From the NCBI GenBank assembly GCA_900199655.1, contig FZRE01000005.1, positions 115,051 to 179,050 on the forward strand: a stretch of DNA of 64,000 nucleotides, in the 5' to 3' direction. This document shows, piece after piece, positions 7,736 to 14,709 of the stretch. The translations under genes were made by a program, and so were the position numbers. The notes beneath the pieces were generated by a model that saw only the letters and a program-made list of their open reading frames with translations, was not told the DNA's origin and ran no database searches. The DNA comes from Prevotellaceae bacterium KH2P17 (GTDB taxonomy: Bacteria > Bacteroidota > Bacteroidia > Bacteroidales > Bacteroidaceae). Each line of letters begins with the position of its first letter. Positions within the stretch are counted from its first letter, which is position 1.

Positions 7736-8401
7736 ATGAATGTAGACATCGAAGCCTCCTGGAAGCAGCACATCGGGGCCGAATTTGACAAGCAATACTT
7801 CGTTAACCTCACCAACTACGTGCGCGAGGAGTATCTTCACCACCCCTGTTATCCGCCAGGCAAGCTGATTTTCAACGCCTTCAACCTCTGTCCCTTCGAC
7901 CGTGTAAAGGTCGTCATCATCGGCCAAGACCCCTATCACGAGCCCGGTCAGGCCATGGGACTCAGCTTCTCTGTACCGCAGGGTGTGCCGATGCCGCCCT
8001 CGCTCATTAACATTTTCAAGGAGATAGAGATGGATCTGGGCACGCCGATGCCGGCCAACGGCGACCTCACCCGCTGGGCCCGGCAAGGCGTACTGCTGCT
8101 TAATGCCACGCTCACGGTGCGGGCCCACATGGCCAACAGCCACCAGAAGCTGGGCTGGGACAGGTTTACGGATGCCGCCATCAAGGCCTTGAGCGCCGAG
8201 CGGGAGCACCTTGTGTTCATGCTCTGGGGCGGTTATGCGCGCTCAAAGAAGTACCTCATCGACCAGCAGAAGCACCTCGTGCTCGAGAGCGTGCACCCTT
8301 CGCCCTTGTCGGCCAACCGTGGCGGCTGGTTCGGCAACCACCAGTTCTCCCGCTGCAACGCCTATCTGGAGTCGCAGGGCCTGGCGCCCGTGGCGTGGTG
8401 A
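7736..8401 (+). CDS. ung: Uracil-DNA glycosylase, family 1
   Basis: 221 residues. Removes uracil from DNA to start base-excision repair. The water-activating motif GQDPYH is at residues 63-68 with the catalytic Asp65, and the DNA-intercalating loop HPSPLS is at 187-192. The uracil pocket motif LLLNATLTV is also present. Length is standard. An upstream in-frame ATG at 7697 overlaps the promoter and is rejected. Transcribed alone, divergent from the plug-domain gene. Works in the same uracil-avoidance scheme as dut further along. Confidence 0.97.
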   Translation: MNVDIEASWKQHIGAEFDKQYFVNLTNYVREEYLHHPCYPPGKLIFNAFNLCPFDRVKVVIIGQDPYHEPGQAMGLSFSVPQGVPMPPSLINIFKEIEMDLGTPMPANGDLTRWARQGVLLLNATLTVRAHMANSHQKLGWDRFTDAAIKALSAEREHLVFMLWGGYARSKKYLIDQQKHLVLESVHPSPLSANRGGWFGNHQFSRCNAYLESQGLAPVAW

Positions 8402-8470
8402 GTAGTGGGTAGGGGAGTGTGTTGGCATGCAACGGGGTAGCAGCTTTCCTCTTTTTTACCGGCCGGACAT
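8402..8470. other. ung 3' flank
   Basis: No terminator hairpin with a T tract is evident just after ung. The palindrome-rich island begins at 8471 and may end the transcript. Confidence 0.4.
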
Positions 8471-8813
8471 GACCTCGAAGAGGTCTACTTGTTATGTAAC
8501 CGCATGCCGGGGAGGCCGCACTGCGGCCGAGTTGGCTTGCGGTAAGGATGTATATAGTATCTCGTCTCTGTAGGAGACGCCTTTACTTGACATGCAGTTA
8601 GCAGCGGTTTAGGGCGACCCCGCTGGGGTCGAGGGTAATGTGGAGTGGCTTATCCGCAAGCCGACTCGGCCGCTTCGCGGCCTCCCAGGCATGCGGTTAC
8701 ATGAGAGTTCGACCTCTCCGAGGTCGGTCTTTGGCAGTTTTCAGCGGTCTTTGTCCGCTCATATGGCAGCCATCTCCTGCTCTCCCTCTATTAACTTCGA
8801 CCTTTCCGAGGTC
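8471..8813. repeat. Modular palindrome island 1
   Basis: Ordered dyads. GACCTC-GAGGTC at 8471-8485. A hairpin module from GTAACCGCATGCC (8496) to GGCTTGCGG (8542) with an inner GGCCGC/GCGGCC stem. Central GTCTC/GAGAC and CGACCCC/GGGGTCG dyads. A second hairpin module in inverted orientation ending GGCATGCGGTTAC (8688-8700). GACCTC-GAGGTC again at 8711-8725, with a variant at 8799-8813. The outer GTAACC ends are exactly 205 bp apart. Short open frames here are spurious. Confidence 0.85.
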
Positions 8814-8853
8814 GTTTCCAGTGCGGTTAGGCCGGTAAAAGATTATATCTTCA

Positions 8854-8924
8854 GGAACTTTTGACACGTGTCGAATTCATGTGCGACAATTGTCGAATTC
8901 ATGTGCGACAAGTGTCGAAAGTTC
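8854..8924. repeat. 22-nt-period GACA-N2-TGTC array, copy 1
   Basis: Three 10-bp boxes, GACACGTGTC (8863), GACAATTGTC (8885) and GACAAGTGTC (8907), spaced exactly 22 nt apart. The two 12-nt spacers are identical (GAATTCATGTGC). The array is bounded by GAACTTTT on the left and GAAAGTTC on the right, which pair with the end boxes into a 12-bp outer stem with one mismatch. A second copy is at 59919-59992. Confidence 0.9.
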
Positions 8925-9012
8925 GTGGAGCATAGCTTTGACACTTTTGAAGGCGGTGTGAAGGCACCGGAAAGGCAGGGAGTTGTTTTACGAAAGTACG
9001 GTGGCAGTTTCC

Positions 9013-9043
9013 TTTGTGCATTAAAGGCGTTTTTGTACCTTTG
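9013..9043 (+). promoter_or_regulatory. Promoter of the DUF3109 gene
   Basis: TTTG (9013-9016), a 19-nt spacer and TACCTTTG (9036-9043): an exact consensus match. It puts the start of transcription near 9047 and rules out the longer frame opening at 8868. Confidence 0.85.
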
Positions 9044-9065
9044 CACCCACAACTTACAACTGCGT

Positions 9066-9671
9066 ATGAGCAAAATGAACCTCCATATCCTGCAGGTGGG
9101 CAACGTACTGGTTTCGCCCGATATATTTACCGAGAAATTCTGCTGCGACCTTGATATTTGCAAGGGTGCCTGCTGTGTGGAAGGCGACGCGGGAGCACCG
9201 GTTAGCCTCGATGAAATCGGCCAAATTGAAGCCTCGCTCGATACGGTGTGGCCCGATTTGTCGGCCTCGGCGCAGGCTGTAATCGACAAGCAGGGCGTGG
9301 CCTACACCGATGCGGAGGGTGAACTGGTAACCAGTATCGTGAACGGAAAAGACTGCGTGTTTACCTGCTACGACAAAGGAACGTGCCTCTGCGCGCTGGA
9401 GAAGGCCTGCAGAGCCGGACGGTCGCGGTTCATGAAGCCCATTTCGTGTGCGCTCTATCCCGTTCGCGAGAAGCGTTTCGACGGAGACCTCGTCGGCATT
9501 AACTATCACCGGTGGGCTATTTGCAGCTGTGCAGTCCGTAAAGGTGAGCAGCTCGACCTGCCGCTTTACCGTTTCTTGGAAGGGCCGCTCGTGCGACGGT
9601 TTGGCCGGGAGTGGTACAACGAGCTCTGTGCTGTGGCCGAAGAGCTGAAAAAAGGCGGTTTCATCGAGTGA
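9066..9671 (+). CDS. Cysteine-rich DUF3109 family protein
   Basis: 201 residues. The protein has clustered cysteines, CCDLDICKGACC near residue 25, CVFTCYDKGTCLCALEKAC near 95-115, SCALYP near 130 and AICSCA near 150. This is the pattern of DUF3109, related to the YkgJ/Fli-type zinc or iron-sulfur cluster proteins. It is conserved in Bacteroidetes and presumably binds metal, but the function is not established. The start at 9066 (MSKMNL) or 9075 follows from the exact promoter just upstream. Preceded by the GACA-box array, with the first 242-bp repeat 20 nt after its stop. Confidence 0.88.
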   Translation: MSKMNLHILQVGNVLVSPDIFTEKFCCDLDICKGACCVEGDAGAPVSLDEIGQIEASLDTVWPDLSASAQAVIDKQGVAYTDAEGELVTSIVNGKDCVFTCYDKGTCLCALEKACRAGRSRFMKPISCALYPVREKRFDGDLVGINYHRWAICSCAVRKGEQLDLPLYRFLEGPLVRRFGREWYNELCAVAEELKKGGFIE

Positions 9672-9689
9672 TTTCCTCCTACATTTTAC

Positions 9690-9896
9690 TCATCCCCTCC
9701 TCCGCCTCCCCTTTCCAAGGGGAGGTTACCGGTTTGCTTAGTTGCTTGTTATTACACACTCGTTGCTACTCACAACCCACCTTGCTTCAGCTTCAAAATT
9801 ACTCTGTTACTCTGTCTTCAATAATCTGAAGCTAACCGGCAGGAAACCTGCAGCAGCGTTTCCTCCCCTTAGAAAGGGGAGGTTAGGAGGGGATGA
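9690..9896. repeat. REPIN-like palindrome pair 1 (207 bp)
   Basis: Begins TCATCCCCTCC and ends GGAGGGGATGA, its reverse complement. Palindromes are at 9706-9726 and 9862-9882. Confidence 0.8.
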
Positions 9897-10217
9897 TTTT
9901 TCCCTCAATTTTGCTATTTGCTGCTATCAGGTCATCTCCTCCTCCGCCTCCCCTTTCTAAGGGGAGGTTACCGGTTTGCTTAGTTGCTTGTTATTACACA
10001 CTCGTTGCTACTCACAACCCACCTTGCTTCAGCTTCAAAATTACTCTGTTACTCTGTCTTCAATAATCTGAAGCTAACCGGCAGGAAACCTGCAGCAGCG
10101 TTTCCTCCCCTTAGAAAGGGGAGGTTAGGAGGGGATGATTTTTCCCTCAATTTTGCTATTTGCTGCTATCAGGTCATCCCCTCCTCCGCCTCCCCTTTCC
10201 AAGGGGAGGTTACCGGT
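9691..10217. repeat. 242-bp tandem duplication (2 full copies plus a partial third)
   Basis: Copy 1 is 9691-9932, copy 2 is 9933-10174, and a third begins at 10175 and diverges near 10217. The two full copies are nearly identical by eye. Each contains two CCTCCCCTT/AAGGGGAGG palindromes in inverted orientation and AT-rich filler. The copies encode identical but meaningless short frames. Recent unequal duplication is likely. Confidence 0.92.
9932..10138. repeat. REPIN-like palindrome pair 2 (207 bp)
   Basis: Same structure as pair 1, with palindromes at 9948-9968 and 10104-10124. The left end has one change (TCATCTCC). Confidence 0.8.
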
Positions 10218-10314
10218 TAGCTTTGCAGCCATTTCTTGGGGTATATTGTCAAATCATCAGCTACTATGCAGCAACGTTTCCTCCCCTTGGAAAGGGGAGG
10301 TTAGGAGGGGATGA
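10174..10314. repeat. REPIN-like palindrome pair 3 (141 bp)
   Basis: Ends as in pair 1, palindromes at 10190-10210 and 10280-10300, but with a different interior and a total length of 141 bp, identical in length to the pair at 19052-19192. Confidence 0.8.
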
Positions 10315-10370
10315 TAAATCAGCACGATGGGTAATTAAGGGCTAATGAAAAAGCAAAAGGTATGTTACGG

Positions 10371-11249
10371 CTACGACCTTCGGTACTCCGTAGGCGATTG
10401 GCCCACATGTTCCTTGAAGTATTTGCCGAGGAAACTCTGGTTGGGAAAGTGCATTTCGTCGGCTATCTGCTTGATGCTGTTGGTCGAATTCTTGAGCAGC
10501 ACGCGCAGTTCCATTACCACATAGTTGTCTATCCACTCGTTGGGGGTGCGCTGACTCACCTGCTTGATGGTTTCTGACAGGTACTTGGGCGTGAGCCCGA
10601 GCTGCAAAGCGTACCAGCCAACACGGCGTTCATGGCGGAAATTAAGCTCCAAGAGCTTGATGAAATCGTAGAATATCTTCTCGCTGCGGGGCTGCTTTCG
10701 GTAGTCGGCATGCTGTATGCGGTAGATGGTGTTGCCCAGGTCGTAAATCATGGTGGTGATGACGGAGCGCACCACATCGCGCCTGAAGTGGTGGTCGTAG
10801 TCGTCGATTTTGGCCTTGAGCATGAAGAAATATTCCTTAAAAGTGGCCATTTCATCGGGGCGAAGCTGCGAAATGGGGTGGTAGCGGGCAAAGAGAAAGA
10901 GCGTTGATATTTCGTGTACGTCTTTCACTATTTCGCTGAAAAAGCCCGGAGAGATGAGGAACCCCATGCCGCTAAAGTCGGGGCTGAACATGTAATCGGA
11001 CAAAACCTGACCGTGACTGATGAGGATGACGTCGTTGGGACTGATGACGTGTTGTGCCGTATCGACGGAGTAGTTGGCCCTGCCACGCAGGCACAGAGCC
11101 ACGAAGATGCACTGCATGCGGCGCGCTTCGGTGGGAAAGGGCAGTCCGGCAATCTCCGGAATAAGCAGCATGTCGTTATCTAAGCTGCTGCCGGGATGTT
11201 TCTCCTTGACCAACTCAATGGTTATGGGTTCTAATAATTTGTCTGTCAT
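10371..11249 (-). CDS. AraC family transcriptional regulator
   Basis: 292 residues. The N-terminal cupin-like sensing part (about 1-170, with CIFVALCLRGRANYSVD and ISPNDVILISHGQ) precedes a C-terminal AraC/XylS double helix-turn-helix (about 195-290). Visible in it: VGWYALQLGLTPKYLSETIK, then NSTNSIKQIADEMHFPNQSF, and the closing GQSPTEYRRS signature. It is likely a cytoplasmic activator or repressor. The start is MTDKLL, 6 codons into the open frame, just after a -7 box. It is transcribed away from the repeats. Target unknown; the GH95 locus upstream on the same strand is one possibility only. Confidence 0.92.
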   Translation of the reverse strand: MTDKLLEPITIELVKEKHPGSSLDNDMLLIPEIAGLPFPTEARRMQCIFVALCLRGRANYSVDTAQHVISPNDVILISHGQVLSDYMFSPDFSGMGFLISPGFFSEIVKDVHEISTLFLFARYHPISQLRPDEMATFKEYFFMLKAKIDDYDHHFRRDVVRSVITTMIYDLGNTIYRIQHADYRKQPRSEKIFYDFIKLLELNFRHERRVGWYALQLGLTPKYLSETIKQVSQRTPNEWIDNYVVMELRVLLKNSTNSIKQIADEMHFPNQSFLGKYFKEHVGQSPTEYRRS

Positions 11250-11264
11250 GTGCTCTCTTTTCTG

Positions 11265-11272
11265 CAAATATA
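11265..11272 (-). promoter_or_regulatory. -7 promoter box of the AraC gene
   Basis: TATATTTG on the minus strand, 15 nt before the ATG at 11249. Confidence 0.5.
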
Positions 11273-11319
11273 CGCTTTTTAGATGAAAGGAGAGCCGTTT
11301 TAACCGAATTTTTGAACAA

Positions 11320-12243
11320 TCAGTACAGGTAGCTGCGGTGCCATGTGCTGGCCTGCTGCAAGGCTTCCACCTGTTGTATCTGCTCGCGGCGGAACCAGCT
11401 GTCGCCGCAGACGAGCACCTTACGGCTGTAGGAAGCGGTGAAGCGGCGGTAGGCCTGCTCGTCCATGCGTCCGCTGCAGATGTACTCCAAGCCGCCTATG
11501 TGGATGTGCTCGCCGGGGTGGGCATCGCGCAGGGTTATGCGAACGGTGCCCTTGAAGCCTTCGCCAAAGTCGAACCATAGGCTGTCGTGCTCAACATCGA
11601 AGTATTTGGGCGGCCTGATGTTGGTCGTTTTTTCTTCTGTATAAAAGGAGTGTACATGTAGGGCTGCGGGAGCGGTTGCGGCCTTTGTGCTGACGGCTCC
11701 GAGCCAGCAGGCCGGGTCGAAGTCGTTGGCGTTCCAGTAGTCGTTGCTGAGCGTGGCGTCAAAAAGCTCGCCTCCGCCCGGCAGCAGCTGTCCGCCGGAG
11801 TGGCGGCAGAGCCAGTCGGCATTGCTGTAATGGGCAAAGGGGGTGCCGCTGATGTATTGTCCGCTGAAGACGACCGAAACCTGCCGCGTTTCCGGATGCG
11901 GGAAGGCGGGCGAATACCACACGGCTATGGTGTTGCTGTCGGTGCGCAGGTAGCGCGTAACGTTGTAGCTCGCGGCAGTGGCTTGGGCCGTGTTGGCGCC
12001 GTACTGCTGCAGTACGGGACTGCTGCCTACCTCAATCTCGTTGATGTAGAGCTTGTAGAGGCCCGTTGTAGTGATGGTAATGGAGCCCCGCAGCGGCTTT
12101 GAAGGCGCCGTGTAGGTATGGCGGAACCATACCTGCGAGGTGGAGTCTGGCTGCGGATGGCTTATCCAGTGCGTGCCGAACTCCTGCGCCGAGAGGCTGA
12201 GCAACTGCAGGACAAGCAGCAGGAAGGTGAACGCATGCTTCAT
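11320..12243 (-). CDS. Secreted beta-sandwich protein resembling an alpha-L-rhamnosidase N-terminal module
   Basis: 307 residues with a signal peptide ([20 protein letters not shown]). The body ([20 protein letters not shown], then [14 protein letters not shown], then [18 protein letters not shown]) looks like the jelly-roll module at the N-terminus of family 78 rhamnosidases, and a second beta region follows ([20 protein letters not shown]). The (alpha/alpha)6 catalytic domain is absent, so it is probably a carbohydrate-binding partner, not an enzyme. Its ATG overlaps the TGA of the upstream GH95 gene (ATGA), implying translational coupling. A much longer frame reaching 12489 lies inside GH95 and is rejected. 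Confidence 0.75.
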   Translation of the reverse strand: MKHAFTFLLLVLQLLSLSAQEFGTHWISHPQPDSTSQVWFRHTYTAPSKPLRGSITITTTGLYKLYINEIEVGSSPVLQQYGANTAQATAASYNVTRYLRTDSNTIAVWYSPAFPHPETRQVSVVFSGQYISGTPFAHYSNADWLCRHSGGQLLPGGGELFDATLSNDYWNANDFDPACWLGAVSTKAATAPAALHVHSFYTEEKTTNIRPPKYFDVEHDSLWFDFGEGFKGTVRITLRDAHPGEHIHIGGLEYICSGRMDEQAYRRFTASYSRKVLVCGDSWFRREQIQQVEALQQASTWHRSYLY

Positions 12244-14648
12244 CTGAGTGTCTTGCTGTGGCCTTTCTTGAGTTTGACGGTGCGCTCGGTGCCGTTGTAC
12301 ACTAATGTTACCTTGCCGCTCACGGTGGGCAGGAGTGTAACTTCGGTTACGCGGCCGGCCGCCCATCGCATGCTCACCTCGTAGCCGCCGCGGGCGCGCA
12401 GACCGCTTACGGAACCGCTCTGCCATGCCGAGGGCAGCGCCGGAAGCAGCTCGATGCGGCCGTCTGCACTCTGTATAAGCATTTCGCACACACCGGCAGT
12501 GCCGCCGAAGTTGCCGTCTATCTGGAACGGAGGATGCGCGTCGAACAGATTAGGATAGGTTCCACCCGACCGACGGCGGTCTTCGCCCGTGTATTTGTCG
12601 GGCGTCACGTAGGTCAAAAGTTTCTGGAAGAGGTGGTAGGCCTGCTTGGCATCGTGCAGGCGGGCCCACAGGTTGATGCGCCACCCAGTGCTCCAGCCGG
12701 TCGTCATGTCGCCCTTTATCTCGAGCGAGCGGCGAGCCGCAGCTGCCAGTTCGGGCGTTTTGTCTATGGATATATGGTGACCGGGGTAGAGACCGATGAG
12801 GTGCGACTGGTGCCGATGCTTGAAATCCCAGTCGTCCCAGTCGTAATACCACTCGTTGATGTCGCCCATGTGGCCGATGGTGTAGGGATGGAGGCAGGCC
12901 AGGGTGTTGTCGAGGCGGAGCACGTAGGCTTCGTCCTCGTTCGCAATACCGGTGCCGGAACGCCTCTGCTGCATCAGCTTGGGGTTGAGAGCGATGATGG
13001 CGTTGCAGGTGTTTGATAGCAGTTCGCGGATGATGGCGAGGTCGGCAGTGCCGCCGTAGCAGGTAGTGCCGTGGTATCCTTGGGGCGTTTTGTACTCGTT
13101 CTCGGGCGATGTGCTGGGGGCGGTGATGAGTTCTCCCGGTTTTTTCGGGTTCTCCACGAGCCATTCCATCATGAAGTCGGCGGCTCCCTTCATGAGCGGC
13201 AGGGCCGTTGAGCGTAGGAAATCCTTGTCCTGCGTGAACTGGTAGTGCTCCCAGAGCGTGCTCAGCAGCCAGGCTCCTCCCATGTTCCAGTTGGCCCATT
13301 CGGGGCTCTCGTTGCCCTCGCCAACGGGATTCGTCATGGCCCAAATATCGGAGTTATGGCTCGAGCACCATCCTTTGCTGATGCCGTAATAATGTTGTGC
13401 GGTGTGCTTACCGGTGATGGAGAGGGCGCGGATGAAGTCTTCCAGCGGCTTGCTCATCTCCGGCAGGTTGGCCACTTCGGCCGGCCAGTAGTTCTCCTCC
13501 AGGTTGATGTTTACCGTGTAGTTGCTGCGCCAGGGTGCGCGGACATACGGATTCCAGAGTCCCTGCAGGTTGGCAGGCACGCCGGGAGTGCGGGATGACG
13601 AGATGAGCAGGTAGCGGCCGTACTGGAAGTAGAGCGTTTCGAGGTACGGGTTGTGGCCACCTTGGTCGGTGTAGTCCTTGAGCTGCCGGGTGGTAGTGCG
13701 CGTATCATCTGCCTGACTGCCGTCAAGATTGAGGCTGAGCCGGCCGAAGAGTGCGCGGTAATCGGCTATGTGGCGGCTGCGGAAGTCGGAGTAAGCGTAG
13801 TTGATGAGGTGCCACGCCTCGTCCATAGCCGTCTCTATGTAAGGCGCTCCTTCGCGAACGGGGTGCTTGTCGAAGCCGTTGAAGCTCGTCTCGTTGACAA
13901 TGTAGACCGTTGCTTCGGTTACATCGCGGAGACAGAGGCTGCTGTCGGCTACGGTGACTGCGCCGTCGCGCGAGCTGACTTTGAGCACCGTGCAGAAGTG
14001 GATGCTCTCTTCAGGGTCGCCTACGGCATTGCCCGTGAGGATGATTTGCCCCTTGGAGACTTTCGACTTGTGCGGAAGCAGCGAGGTGAGGGCTATCTTG
14101 CAGTTGAGCATTTGCGGCTTGGAGGCCGACAGGTGGATGGCGATGAGCTTGTCGGGATGCGAGGCCAGGTACTCCCTGCGGTAGGTTACGTCGCCCCGTC
14201 GGTAGCTGATTTTGCAGATGGCGCTGTCCAGGTCCAGCTCTCTACGGTAGTTCTGCACCGGCTCCTTGCTGCCCAGATGGGTCAGATAGAGCAGGCCCAA
14301 GGGCTGGTAATACTCCGAGTTGTGGCCCTGAACATAGAGCTGGAGCGAGTCGGCGGCCCGGTAATCCTCGCGGAAGAGGGCTTCGCGGATTTCGGGAATG
14401 CGCTTCCAAGCCTCTCCCCCCTCATCTCTGTTGACGGGAGAGCCGGTCCACAGCGTGATGTCATTTAGGCAGAGCGAGTCGGTCTCGGTACCTCCGTAAA
14501 CCATGGCGCCCAACTTTCCGTTGCCTATAGGCAGCGCTTCTTCAAAGTAAGTGGCCGGTTTGTCGTACCAGAGGCGCAGCGGCAGCGTTTGAGCCGATGC
14601 CGTGTGGCCGCCAAGAAGCGAAAGAAACAGCAGGTAAAACTTGTTCAT
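12240..14648 (-). CDS. Glycoside hydrolase family 95 (alpha-L-fucosidase or galactosidase)
   Basis: 802 residues with a signal peptide ([20 protein letters not shown]). An inverting exo-hydrolase, usually alpha-1,2-L-fucosidase on host glycans, sometimes alpha-L-galactosidase on plant glycans. Family marks: the N-terminal sandwich [17 protein letters not shown] (about 37-53), [12 protein letters not shown] (380-391) with the conserved asparagines, catalytic acid Glu516 in TSPENEY, and [12 protein letters not shown] near 720 with the conserved Asp. Length is normal. Periplasmic or exported. It forms a two-gene unit with the sandwich protein. No SusC/SusD pair is nearby, so it is an orphan relative to polysaccharide utilisation loci. 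Confidence 0.95.
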   Translation of the reverse strand: MNKFYLLFLSLLGGHTASAQTLPLRLWYDKPATYFEEALPIGNGKLGAMVYGGTETDSLCLNDITLWTGSPVNRDEGGEAWKRIPEIREALFREDYRAADSLQLYVQGHNSEYYQPLGLLYLTHLGSKEPVQNYRRELDLDSAICKISYRRGDVTYRREYLASHPDKLIAIHLSASKPQMLNCKIALTSLLPHKSKVSKGQIILTGNAVGDPEESIHFCTVLKVSSRDGAVTVADSSLCLRDVTEATVYIVNETSFNGFDKHPVREGAPYIETAMDEAWHLINYAYSDFRSRHIADYRALFGRLSLNLDGSQADDTRTTTRQLKDYTDQGGHNPYLETLYFQYGRYLLISSSRTPGVPANLQGLWNPYVRAPWRSNYTVNINLEENYWPAEVANLPEMSKPLEDFIRALSITGKHTAQHYYGISKGWCSSHNSDIWAMTNPVGEGNESPEWANWNMGGAWLLSTLWEHYQFTQDKDFLRSTALPLMKGAADFMMEWLVENPKKPGELITAPSTSPENEYKTPQGYHGTTCYGGTADLAIIRELLSNTCNAIIALNPKLMQQRRSGTGIANEDEAYVLRLDNTLACLHPYTIGHMGDINEWYYDWDDWDFKHRHQSHLIGLYPGHHISIDKTPELAAAARRSLEIKGDMTTGWSTGWRINLWARLHDAKQAYHLFQKLLTYVTPDKYTGEDRRRSGGTYPNLFDAHPPFQIDGNFGGTAGVCEMLIQSADGRIELLPALPSAWQSGSVSGLRARGGYEVSMRWAAGRVTEVTLLPTVSGKVTLVYNGTERTVKLKKGHSKTLR

Positions 14649-14660
14649 GTTGGAAGGAAT

Positions 14661-14693
14661 AAATAAAAAGGGCGGACATGATTGTGTCCGCCC
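14661..14693 (-). terminator. Rho-independent terminator of gyrB
   Basis: GGGCGGACA (14670-14678) pairs with TGTCCGCCC (14685-14693). On the minus strand it is followed by TTTTTATTT, directly after the gyrB stop. Confidence 0.9.
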
Positions 14694-14709
14694 AAGATAT
14701 TAGGAATTG

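Noticed and set aside
8638..8864. Short plus-strand ORFs after ung
   Set aside because: They overlap island 1 and change frame through its palindromes; no evidence of coding.
9742..10220. Two identical short ORFs suggesting a duplicated gene
   Set aside because: They lie wholly in the 242-bp duplicated repeat and consist of low-complexity residues with no homology pattern.
12243..12489. N-terminal extension of the lectin-like protein
   Set aside because: It lies in the GH95 coding frame, and the clear signal peptide begins at the ATG at 12243.
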